This document shows positions 10,205 through 20,543 of a stretch of 64,000 nt of DNA, in pieces (position 1 is the first letter of the stretch; every line of letters begins with the position of its first letter). Both the position numbers and the translations under genes were made by a program. The DNA is from Curvularia sp. ZM96. Its lineage: Eukaryota > Ascomycota > Dothideomycetes > Pleosporales > Pleosporaceae. The DNA is taken from assembly GCA_022457065.1 (NCBI GenBank), contig JAJGBQ010000004.1:2604001-2668000 (forward strand), read 5' to 3'. The notes below the pieces were generated by a model. That model had not been told where the DNA came from. It searched no databases and was given only the letters and a program-made list of their open reading frames with translations.

Positions 10205-12173
10205 GTCAATTATGCCTCTCCAGAGCTCGATGAAAATGACTGGCAATATCAATCTGGCCATAGTTTTGCACTGGGTTTGGTTGCGTCGCTCAGGACTACA
10301 AACACGCTTGGATCTACTAATCATGAAAAAGCATCTCGACTTTGCTCTGATTGCGTCGAATTCCAAGATCAAATCTTGAGTCTCGGATTCTCTATCACAT
10401 ACGATATCCACATTCTGGAGGCAAACGCACTCGCCAATAAATGCGACTTATGCTCCTTACTTTGGGATTCCGTGAACCAACATGCAGGGGCTACATCTCC
10501 AACCATCAAGTTCGATCGGGACGGTCCATTTTTGAGAATTGGAAGGAGTAGCCGTCCTGTTCTTTCTGTAGTGCGTGATTTCATGCAACGGTCAATGCCA
10601 ACTACAGAGGTTCAAACAGGCTTTGTTACCCTTCCAGACGCTGGAAGTGCCCTTCATTGTGAGGTTTTCAAGTACTGGCTGACGTACTGTGATCAAAACC
10701 ACAAATGCGCGCCCCCTCAGTGTACAAGCGATCGTGCGAAATCAAGATTACCAACGAGATTGCTCGACGTAGGAGTAGAAGGAGACAGCGTGATTCGTCT
10801 TTGGGCTACTGGGACTGGCGATACAGGCGAGTGGGTGGCTCTATCTCACCAATGGGGCTCAAAGCATTTCTCGACTACGCTTGAAACACTCCAATCATAT
10901 ACCAGTGGCATAGAACTGAGCTCACTTCCAGCTACGTTCCGAGATGCGGTGAGAGTCACTCGTGCTTTGGGACAACGATACCTTTGGATTGATTCTCTAT
11001 GCATAGTACAAGGGCCAGGCGGCGATTTTGCGACTGAGGCCAAACGCATGGAGGAGGTCTATAGCGGCGCTTACTGCGTGATCGCAGCAAGCTGTGCTGC
11101 TGATCATGACTCTGGGTTTTTGAAACCACGCCACCACAGAGCGCATGTCGGCTTGTGTCGTGAGGGCAAAGATCAGGAGCCGTTCTACCTTTGCCAGAAC
11201 ATCGATGATTTTAAGAGCCATGTGCTTGACGGCGACCTGCACGCTCGTGGATGGGTACTACAGGAACACGCTCTGGCTCGTAGAACACTCTTCTTTACCG
11301 AACATCAGACGTATTTTGAATGTGGTGAGGGTGTACACTGTGAAACTTCGACGTTGCTCAACAAGTAAGTACACGCTAGATGCTCTAAGCTTCCGTCGAC
11401 TGACTTTAGGTAATAGTAAACTCGCGGCATTCCTAGGAGACCCCAAGTTCCCGCACATTCTCTCCAATGCTAGTCAAGGAGAGAGGATCCTACGTTACCA
11501 AGAATTATATCGAAAATACTCCCGCCTTGGGCTTTCAAAACCGTACGACAGGCCTGCAGCCATAGACGGTCTGCAACAACGCCTGCTCCGTACCATGCGT
11601 GTCAACGGTGGTTTTGGGATTTTCGATGAAGGAGTGACGCGTGGCTTGCTCCGAAGGAGCCTCCTCTGGCGACGTGGCGCTGACACTATACGTCTAAATA
11701 GGATCCATTTCCCCACGGAAAGTGTTGTGTCGACTGTGCCCTCGTGGTCTTGGATGGCCTATACTGGCGGCATAGACTATCTGCAGCCCGAATTTGGAAA
11801 CTTTGAGTGGGAAAACTTCCAATCTCCGTGGTCATCAAACTCCCCTCATAATATATCCAACACCGACTTCAGCACAGTCAACATGGCGTTAATTGCTACA
11901 GCAAGACAATACGATCTGGGTGCTGCTGTGTTGAGCGAGGGCGAACTGATATTCGATACGCCAAACAGATCTTCGATGCCGAAAACGCTTTGCGTAGTAC
12001 TAGGAAGAGCAAAAGATAGCCCTTTACCAGAGATGAAGAGGCACTATGTTTTAGTAATTGCAGCGACAGGGCATGGTGGTTGCGCTGGAGAAACAGTATA
12101 TGAGCGTGTGGGAGCTGGTCATCTTCCTGGAAAATGCATCTCGCCGACAGGGTTTCGTGTGAGAATTCATTGA
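10205..12173 (+). CDS. HET (heterokaryon incompatibility) domain coding region, no start codon of its own
   Basis: Coding segments are 10205-11364 and 11417-12173, with an intron GTAAGT to TAATAG of 52 nt. HET signatures are WVALSHQWG, YLWIDSLCIVQ, the DAVRVTRALG helix and ARGWVLQEHALARRTLFF. A Cys-rich lead-in (LCSDCVEF, CDLCSLLW) precedes them, as is common in these proteins. A TAA at 10187-10189 closes the frame upstream, and the first in-frame ATG (near 10583) falls after the Cys-rich part. The segment therefore needs an upstream exon. The best candidate is the displaced kinase exon: donor GTAAGC at 10146, branch ACTAAC at 10185-10190, acceptor AAG at 10204, a 59-nt intron, phase 0 on both sides. 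HET proteins act in self/non-self cell death. With the transposon in place the region may be silent or start at an internal ATG. Confidence 0.8.
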
Positions 12174-12439
12174 ATATTAGTCGCTGACATAGCTTTATCA
12201 CAAGCGACTATAATAGCAGCTTTTCAATGTTTTGATTCTGTTCCTTCGTATCTTGATCTGCCTGGTCACCTTGGTTTGATCAAGCACTTATCGCGACCCA
12301 TATTTGCGGCGTTCCCCATTGCAGACTAGCGCCTTTGCTGACCGCGTCACTGCGGCGGAACGCATCATCCAACGTCGCAACGACTTTTCGAGGCGGGACT
12401 CTTGTCCCAACCCTACAACCATTGCAACCGCTAATCAAG

Positions 12440-13703
12440 ATGGCGCTTCCCAAGAGCATGCGCTACTTGGCTGGCGCCACCATTTGCGTCTTCTTATATC
12501 TGTTTCTGCAGATTCTCAGGCCCGGTTCCGAGACGCCAATACAAATTCCGAGCAAGCCTCCGACGAACAAGGCGGGTGACTGGGACCATGACCCTCAATT
12601 AGACCGTAAGTGAAATGATTCCCTGTAGCATTACAATGATGAAGTACTAAACGCATTTCAAAGCGTCTGGCGAACCTCCCGAACCACTGCGTCGAGTTGA
12701 AGGCGATAACTATGCCCCCGATAACCCCAAGAGCGCGCGCATCAATGCTACGATTCTCAGCCTGGTACGCAATGAAGAACTCGAGGATATGCTTCAGAGC
12801 ATGCGCGACCTAGAGCGCACCTGGAATCACAAGTTCAACTATCCATGGACTTTCTTCAACGACAAGCCTTTCACTGAAGAATTCAAAAAGGCTACGCGGG
12901 CAGCTACCAATGCCGAGGTGCGATACGAGCTGGTACCCGCTGAACACTGGGATGTGCCATCGTGGATCAACATGGATCTGTACCAGGAGTCTGTGTCATT
13001 GCTCGAATCGCTGGACGTACAATATATGGGCAAAAAGTCGTACCACCAAATGTGTCGGTGGAACAGCGGCATGTTCAGCGAGCATCCTGCACTGAAGGAC
13101 ATACAATACTACTGGAGAGTGGAGCCCAATGTTCACTTCTTCTGCGACGTGGACTACGATGTCTTTGCGTGGATGCAAGACCACAACAAAACCTACGGCT
13201 TTAACATTAACATCTACGACAGTCCCGATAGCGTCGCAACCCTCTGGCCAGAAACTCGAAAATTCATACAGGACCACCCCGACTATGTCCACCCGAACAA
13301 CGCGCGTGAATGGCTCGAAGACGGCAAGCGCCGACCGGAGAACCACAAAAAGGCTCACGGCTACTCGACTTGCCATTTCTGGTCCAACTTTGAGATTGGC
13401 GACCTGAGCTTCTGGCGCAGCAAACAGTACCGCGACTACTTCAATCACCTTGACCGTGCCGGTGGCTTCTTCTACGAACGCTGGGGTGATGCACCGGTCC
13501 ATAGTGTTGCGCTCGGCCTGTTCGAAGACAAAAACAAGATTCATTGGTTCCGCGACATTGGATACCAGCACATACCATTTTTCAATTGTCCGAATAACCC
13601 AAAGTGCTCTGGTTGCGTCACGGGCCGCTTCACAGATGGTGAGAAGTGGCTGAATCGCGAGGACTGCCGCCCGCTGTGGTTCAAGTACGTTGGCATGGAC
13701 TGA
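12440..13703 (+). CDS. Alpha-1,2-mannosyltransferase, KTR/KRE2 family (GT15)
   Basis: Exons 12440-12605 and 12664-13703 encode 401 residues. The intron has donor GTAAGT, branch TACTAAAC and acceptor AAG. The protein is a type II Golgi membrane enzyme: a short cytosolic start, a signal anchor (about residues 9-24, YLAGATICVFLYLFLQIL), a stem, then the GT15 catalytic domain with ARINATILSLVRNEE, KFNYPWTFFNDKPF, YWRVEPNVHFFCDVDYDVF (the Glu region assigned as catalytic in this family), HFWSNFEIGDLSFWRS and GDAPVHSVALGLF. It adds alpha-1,2-mannose from GDP-mannose to O- or N-glycans of cell-wall proteins. The start is the ATG just before the anchor. Length fits the family. Confidence 0.93.
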
Positions 13704-14014
13704 GAGCGTACATACCGCGTCCTAGTATTGTTTGTTCATTTGCAGCAACAGGTTCTACGAATGTCCTGTTGTAAATGCTGTATATAGATATGAGGCTTGT
13801 TTACTACGTCATGTACACGCGTCACGGCAGATATCCGTCTATGCATCGAGGGGTGGAGTTAGGTGGCGCCTTAGGCTCAATCGCTTTTTGCCTTTTCTTG
13901 TTTCATTCAGTGGTCCGCTCTCAAATAGTGGTCGCTTGATAGCGTATATACCATTAGACACATAAACGATGTATCACCCAAACCACACTCAGGGCTCGTG
14001 TTCATATCCCTAGG
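13704..14014. other. Convergent 3' intergenic region
   Basis: This 311-bp stretch lies between the stop codons of the mannosyltransferase and the gamma-tubulin complex gene. I see nothing further in it. Confidence 0.5.
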
Positions 14015-16562
14015 CTACACTCCTTGCTCAATCCGGTCCTGCTTTCCATCCCATGCCAATCGATCCGCCAACTGCTCCCACATCGGCTCTGCTCCAGCTC
14101 TTCCAACACTTTTGAGCCCCGCTGTGATAAAAGGAAGCAGCCGTCTAAATTCTGAATCCACTCGTGCTTGCTCCTTGACCTCTTTTCTTGCAAGCAGCAC
14201 ACCCAAATCCAGCACTTCGATTACAGCTGTATAGATTGGTTTGACTTCCTTTGAGAGCAATGCTCTTTGCTGCAATTTCGCCATGTAATCTACATGTATT
14301 TGCGCCATTTCGTCGATGTCGCGTGCTTTCTGCATTGACGACACCATGGTGCGCGTTGTGAGGTGAATAGCAGTTTCGGTGATGTATGAGCGAAGAGTAT
14401 CGATAAACCAATTTAGGCTATGAAGGAGTTTGTAGAAGAGAGAGGGGAGTTTCGGCTTCCGAGAAGCACGCAGGCGGGTGCGTTGGAGCAGATATTTTAC
14501 CCGGTAGATTTGCACGAGTAGCGTGGAAAGGGATTGGTAGATGGGTATCGAGGTGCGCTGGATGATGTTTTGAAGGGACCAAGGTACCTTTGAACGACAC
14601 TTAGCATACTGCGTGAGATATATGTGAAGGATGTCAACTTACTGCGTAGTCTAAAGAGATGATGGCTAGGTCCTTGACAGATTTTCCTTGGCCCTCCTTG
14701 GCTTTGGTAGAACGCACGACGATTTTGTCTGTTTCTGATACCATCAGAACGGTATTAAATATACTTCGGGTGATCTCTGTTAGCACGTAGCGATCATTCC
14801 ACCCTCTTCTGCCGGCATCCATACGCTCAAAGATTGCCGTCGCGTAGTCTTCAAAGACAGCTCCATTTCGACCCAGATATAGTGTCTCAAAGATACCGAG
14901 TACGTGCATGAGATCATCCGTTTCAAATATGTGTTGACGGAGCACAGTCGCAGCAATTGAATATTTGCTGCGAATCCATGAATCGAATGCTATGCGGAAC
15001 AGCTCCGGAAAGGGTGAAAGCGGTGCGTTGTCTGACTCGCCACAGACCATCTCGTGATCCAAATTCGGCTCGCTGACTGAAGAGAGTAATACAGTATCAT
15101 ATATTCCCAGCTCTTTGAGAAAGACAATGCTCTTTCCGGTGTTGAAGACCTTGCTTACTGCTGGCTGCAAAAAGGAGGGAAACTGTAGCTTGTTCTGGCT
15201 GTCACGACGTAGCTCGTATCGGTCGTGCCACAACGAGGCGGCTTCGCTCTTTGCATCTTTTGCCGTGACGAAAAACGCTTCCTGGTCGGACCCAAGTTCA
15301 CCCGTCTCCATCCACCGCCGTATGGGCTTTAGATAGGTCTGCAAGCACTCGAAGAAGACGTCCGACATGTACTTGAAAACCTCGTCTTCTAGTGCCATTT
15401 GGGCTGATGTAGTTGCTTCAAACAGTGCTTCTAAGTGGCGAAATGGGTTGATATATGCCAAAGGTTTGTCACTTAGGGTTGACTGGTCCCGGTCGACCTG
15501 ACTCACAACTGGAGCTAGACGGAGAATTGGGGTGGATAAGTTCCGAATGTCTTTGTGCAATTGAAGCAAACTGACTGGGATCGGGTTGTCAGGTAGAAGA
15601 TATCGCTGTTGCATGTTTGCCAATGATTGGTCGAACTGCAGTAGTCGCTTTCGCACAGCGGCCTCGAATGTCTGAAACAAAGGTGTCGATGGGCGTTTCC
15701 CAGATCGCTGTTGAAGTGTCCACTGTCGCATTCTTTGCACTCGTGAGCCAATCTCTGCAAACTGAGATAGCAAGTGCTCGATCGGGGCAACTGTGATATG
15801 CTCAAGGACGTATCTGCTATCATGACGGTAACAGCGCTTTTGCTTGTCGGTTTCATACAAACTTGTCTTCAACCCTTGGACCATGAAAAGGGTTTCCTTC
15901 ACTGCTTGTAGTTCTGTAATACGCACACCAGAACCACCTTTGTGTACGGCGTGCCTCCAGAACTGTGTTTCTCCTAGTTTTGTTACGAGTTCCCTATCTG
16001 TGGATACGACACAAGACTCTGGATCGTAGGTATCATCTTCATCGAAACTGGTCGGCGGAGAACTAGGGCGCCTTTTGGGCTTTCTGAGCGGTTTTTCGTC
16101 ATCAGAAGAGTCATCAGCATAGTCAATGTCTTTCCAAATCTCTTCATCGCTATACGGGTCGTCCTGCAATATCTCTGCCCATGTTAATGGCGGAGCAGGG
16201 CTTGGTGGCTTGAGCAGGTCCAGTGCTTCAATCTGAGTATTCTCAAGAGGCCGATCGGCTAGCTGAAGCAGCAAAGACAATATTTCAGGCTTGTATTTGT
16301 TGGTATAACCTTCAAGCTTCTTTAACCGTGCTTGCAACGCATCAGCCAGGTCATCGCGGTTTTTAACTCGGAACTTCTCGTCAAGCCCTGCAAGGCTGGC
16401 TGTTACGTCGAACTGATTTGTACGCGCATATTGACCGCGAAGGTTACGCGCTGCGATCTCTTTCGCGTGTTTGTAAGCTTGCTTGTTTTTCGCTGGATCA
16501 GAATTTAGGAGGGACCGGATCAGCTCGTCTGTGAGACTAGAGATCCTTGCATTCTGCGCCAT
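14015..16562 (-). CDS. Gamma-tubulin complex component (Spc97/Spc98 family, GCP5-like)
   Basis: Exons 16562-14643 and 14587-14015 encode 830 residues. The 55-nt intron (GTAAGT to CAAAG) is phase 0. Splicing creates DYAVPWSLQNII, the hallmark VPWPL-type motif of GCP proteins. The N-terminal part has an acidic region with LTWAEILQDDPYSDEE, common in GCP5-like members. The GCP N-terminal fold covers about residues 220-530, and the C-terminal tubulin-binding region ends in the last exon. The protein would act in gamma-tubulin ring complexes at spindle pole bodies in microtubule nucleation. Assignment to the superfamily is firm. GCP5 rather than GCP4 or GCP6 is my reading from the N-terminus and length. 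Confidence 0.85.
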
Positions 16563-16973
16563 GGTTTCGCGATGTCCATATCAATCGATTGCAGGTCCAA
16601 ATGGAGGCCGCAATCACTCTTTGTAAAGCAGAAACGCGTTGAGGCAGTCCTGCAGTTGGACGGGCCCTGGGTCCCACTTCAGTTAGCACGCTACTCCTTA
16701 GATATGCTAGCCCTTATTACGTAAGCGAAATCCTCGGCAAGGGCTGCCGTTCTTGAGATCCCGATGCAACACAAAGGGAACGTCCCGAACCCTTAACAAT
16801 TTCCTTGCGCAACAACACACTCTACTGAATGATCCATCGCGGAAAAAGTACAGATCGAACCTTACAAGTCTAGAGGGAATCTTACGGGAAATACAAAGCA
16901 GAAGGAACCATCACAAGATTTCGTCAGCAGTCCGAGATCTCTAACACCAAGGCCAAATAGAGCTGAATCGAGG
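16563..16973. other. Intergenic, upstream of gamma-tubulin complex gene
   Basis: No supported gene is visible. The interval is the likely promoter region of the minus-strand gene. Confidence 0.4.
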
Positions 16974-17174
16974 ATGCGTCACCCTGCGGCACCTACCATT
17001 ATCGCCGTGCTCCTCGGGTTCCTTCTTTTCATGATAGTCTGGAGTCGAGCACGTAGCGATGATCACCATGAGGGAAATCCTCATCCCGACGACATACCTC
17101 GAAAGAAAAAGATCGACGAAGCAAGCCCTGTTGGTGATGAGGATAGCACTTCTAGAGTTAACCAGGAGATATGA
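16974..17174 (+). CDS. Possible small single-pass membrane protein, 66 residues
   Basis: An ATG-initiated frame encodes a short start, one hydrophobic segment (about residues 8-25, TIIAVLLGFLLFMIVWS) and a hydrophilic, charged tail. Proteins of this shape are common among small fungal organelle membrane proteins. I do not recognise this one, and no intron or conserved motif supports it, so it could be chance. Confidence 0.33.
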   Translation: MRHPAAPTIIAVLLGFLLFMIVWSRARSDDHHEGNPHPDDIPRKKKIDEASPVGDEDSTSRVNQEI

Positions 17175-17489
17175 ATCTCTTTCACGAAATCTTCGAGAAT
17201 GAAAAGAGATCCGACGGGTCACGGGCATCTCGATATGGAGCCATTACTAGCCAACCTGAGCTACTGTTTGGCGGACATTCAACTCCACCGATCACGATTT
17301 GAAGTGTAAGTCACTTTTCTGGACTAGTATGCTATCAAGATAACCTATTTTAATGGTAATTCAAACATCACAACACATACCGTCGGGCTTTATTAAATGA
17401 TTTGATTAATTATTGATAAATTTCAGATCTTCAAACTACACGAAACTTTTCGGGGCATGCAAGACGTGTTTCGCAGGCAGCGCACCAAT
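17175..17489. other. Intergenic
   Basis: An AT-rich stretch lies between the possible small membrane protein and the phosphatase stop codon. I see nothing in it. Confidence 0.4.
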
Positions 17490-19012
17490 TTAAATCTTTC
17501 TCTCTGGTTCATCCTCGTCCACTGGTACCCACGCACTACCGTTTGCATTCAAAAGCTCTGTCACCTCATCCATGTCCACGCCGAGCGCGGTTGCGAGATA
17601 CTTCGGCAAATCAGTGTTATCCCAGCCACCAGACATGTCAAGGACGAGTCGATCGCCCATTTCACCGTCAGCATGACCATACAGAGTAGTGTCGACTCCA
17701 GTATGCCCACCAGTTGACCACTCTAGTCCTGCACGCTCATTCAGCAAATCCGCCAACTCCTTAGCAAAGTCTTCGGCGTCAAGGAGAGTCTCGATATCCG
17801 CGTCGGAAACGTTGGTGAGGCCATATGCAGGAAGAATCTCACTGATGAGGAAACCGTTTGCGTCAGTACCGTTATAGTTGCTCCATTTCTCGCTGAGATA
17901 CTCGACCGAATGCTTTGCAGGGCGAATGACCAGCGGATCGTATCTAGAAGGAATGGTGATACCGCCAGTTTCATGGTCCGCAACAGCGAGGAAAGCAGTA
18001 TCTGGGTGCTCGTCGATCCATTTCATTACTATGTCCATGACTCTGTTAAACTCAAGGACATCATGAAGGTGGGCGACAGAGTCGTGGGCGTGCGAGGAGT
18101 GGTCGATGCGCGAAGCCTCAATCATCATGAAGTAGCCTTTCTCGTTGTCTTCGCTAGCCCGCGAGAGCGAGTTGAGTGCAGTCTCTGTCATCTCAGATAG
18201 CGATGGCTCTCGCACTTCTGGTGCCTGTTGCTGGCGGTCGATCTCGTAGCTGAGATCCCCTTCCTTAAAGAGGCCAACGTAGGGGAGCTTGATATCTCCC
18301 ATTCCGAGCTTAAGAGCGTCGAAGCCGGCTCGGTCACGCGCGGTGTAGTAGCCCTGGGACTCAGCGTAGGCGAACAGATTGATGTCGTCAGTTCGGCAGG
18401 AGCCAGATTCATTTCGAGGCTGGAAGTCACAGCGTCCACCGCCTAGCATTACATCCACACTGATGTTAAGAGGGTGGCTGTAACCAATTTGCTGCTCGGC
18501 AATCTTGCCTAGAGAATTGCGGCTTATGGCGTGAGAAGAGAATGCTGAATCTACTTAGCAACAAGCAAGGAGTTGAGCAATTACAGCTTCTTACATGCGG
18601 GAGTCGCATGACTGATAGGAGAAGTCACAACGAGGCCGGTGAGATAACCCGCTAGCTTCGCAGCTTCCATAACGGAACCAACAGGCTTGCCGTCAGGCAA
18701 AACTCCAATGTATCCATTGTTGGTCTTGTGGCCAGTTGCAAGAGCGGTACCAGCAGCAGCCGAATCGGTTACTAGGTTGTTGGAAGAATGTGTGTGAGTG
18801 TTTCCAATGACGGTAACATCAAGGGGAAGAGATTTTATTCTCGGTGCCCGAGTAGTTGAGTTGCCGTTGATCATCGACAAGTACGTCCGGACTAGGGTTT
18901 GAGACACAGGACCCATGCCATCGGGAACAACGAAGATGAAGTTCCTAGGCTCGATTGCTGCTAATGTGGATTGTGCCAAAGATATGGCTGCGAGAGCAGC
19001 TGACGCACGCAT
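17490..19012 (-). CDS. Alkaline phosphatase, secreted or vacuolar (PhoA/Pho8 family)
   Basis: Exons 19012-18595 and 18544-17490 encode 490 residues, with a 50-nt phase-1 intron GTAAGA to CAG. The N-terminus is a signal peptide (ASAALAAISLAQSTLAA). Catalytic features: metal-binding Asp in FVVPDGMG (about D31), nucleophile Ser in VTDSAAAGTALATGHKT (about S84), EAASRIDHSSHAHD-type metal site (seen as IEASRIDHSSHAHD), VADHETGG and TGGHTGVDTTLYGHADG. It hydrolyses phosphomonoesters. The lack of a transmembrane anchor argues for secretion rather than a Pho8-type vacuolar membrane form. A CACGTG box about 640 bp upstream could bind a Pho4/NUC-1-type factor. Confidence 0.93.
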
Positions 19013-20543
19013 TTTGGAAATAAGAAAGAAGGACTGGTGACCAGAAAACAGTACTCTGTGGAGTCAATTATCTAGTTCGTAATACTTGCCTGAGCTGGAG
19101 AAAGAGATTTATAGTCCTCGAGAACCTGCATGCCTAGATATCACGGTATTCTCGGCACAACAATAGCCATAGAGTACTCATGTCAAGCACTGAAGCCGTC
19201 CAGTTGGTATTTCCCAAGGTCTTGGTCTTGTACCAAGACGTGAAGTCCTGGTGAATCCTTATCACGCGATTACGTTAACCACATCTGTGTTTTCGACACC
19301 ACGACCAGCCATAGTTCATCTATAAGCGATTGGAGCTCGATCGAAAGAACATGCTCCTTTTTTCCCGGACTCGCGAAACCTTTTTGAGCGCTCTATAGCA
19401 GCATAAGTATCAGCTTAATGCGTTGCAGGAAGCAATGTTGAAATTTTTCACGTTGTGCGACAATTAGATTATGTTGAACATTTTGTACAGTAGTAACCAC
19501 TCACGTTGACAGAAATTTTCACGTTCTGCGCTAAGCTAATCTTTGCATGCATGCCTAGCTTTTAACGTCTATTCCACCTCTTCGCCCGGATCGCCAAGTA
19601 CTTGGAAAGACGGAACACAATAGTAAAGAACACCACCATTATACGGACGTAACCCACGTGAGGTCGTTATCGGCTGACTGTGTCCGATTCACATGTTTCT
19701 CCTTCTTGATAAAGTAAGAACCCTCCGGTGTACCCCTGTTCTAAGAATGTTGTCATCGACTCGCTCCTTGGTATTTCAATATCTTGGCATCGACAACCTA
19801 TGTGGCAAACGTGATCCGCTAAAATAGAATGCCTCCACTGATATAAAGTTCGGTCCTCGAGGTTAAATGCTCAAGCGTGTTCGTATTTCCGCAGATCCGG
19901 CATATCTCTAAACGGTGGGGCGATTTCCTGGAGTTTGAATGACAAGGGCATTTGTGCCGCACTGACGTGAGCTACTGAATCCGTGGAAGATTTACTCTGA
20001 GTATCAAAGACAACGGCCTATTTATGGAGACAGGGCAACAACGGACCATGGACGAGATAGTAAACTCGTATTGGTTTTGGCTTCGGTCGTCATTTGCCCG
20101 AAACGCCAAGACCGTGTTTAGCGCTGCACCCCGCAAAATCTTTGGAGCGTGACCTTGGAGACAGCACCATCGTCATTCGTTCATTGCTTGTCTTTGCCGA
20201 ATTACGCACAGGAGATTTTCCGTGATCCCGACAAGTATGGGGTAGAGTCCGGATCAGCCTAGCCATTCAGAGGAATGATGTACTTTGAGTTGCTTAGAAG
20301 CAAGTAACAACGTACTGCAACCCCCGGACTGGCTGACTGCGCATTCGTGGATATTCTTCGCCCCTGGAAAAAGTACGAGGTCACGTCCAGTTGGACTTCA
20401 AGCATGGGTACTTCACAGAAGCCTATTTCGGACAATCCCGGTGCTGTATGGAGTAATTGTAGTATAACATCACTGCGTGTGATCACTTTCAAAGACTGTC
20501 CAGAAGATAGCTTTACATTCTCTTTCCTACCTCACTGCTAGCC
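19013..20543. other. Divergent intergenic region of 1.5 kb
   Basis: The interval separates the phosphatase from the GH43 gene, which is transcribed away from it. It holds no frame I can support and probably carries both promoters. Confidence 0.5.
19655..19660. promoter_or_regulatory. CACGTG E-box upstream of alkaline phosphatase
   Basis: A perfect palindromic CACGTG lies 643 bp before the phosphatase start. Phosphate-responsive bHLH factors (Pho4, NUC-1) bind this core. A single site can arise by chance, so the link is tentative. Confidence 0.25.

Noticed and set aside
12996..13571. Minus-strand frame of 191 codons
   Set aside because: It is the antisense shadow of the mannosyltransferase catalytic domain.
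20046..20062. Shared string ATGGACGAGATAGT with the window start
   Set aside because: The match is too short to indicate a duplication, and the flanks do not align.
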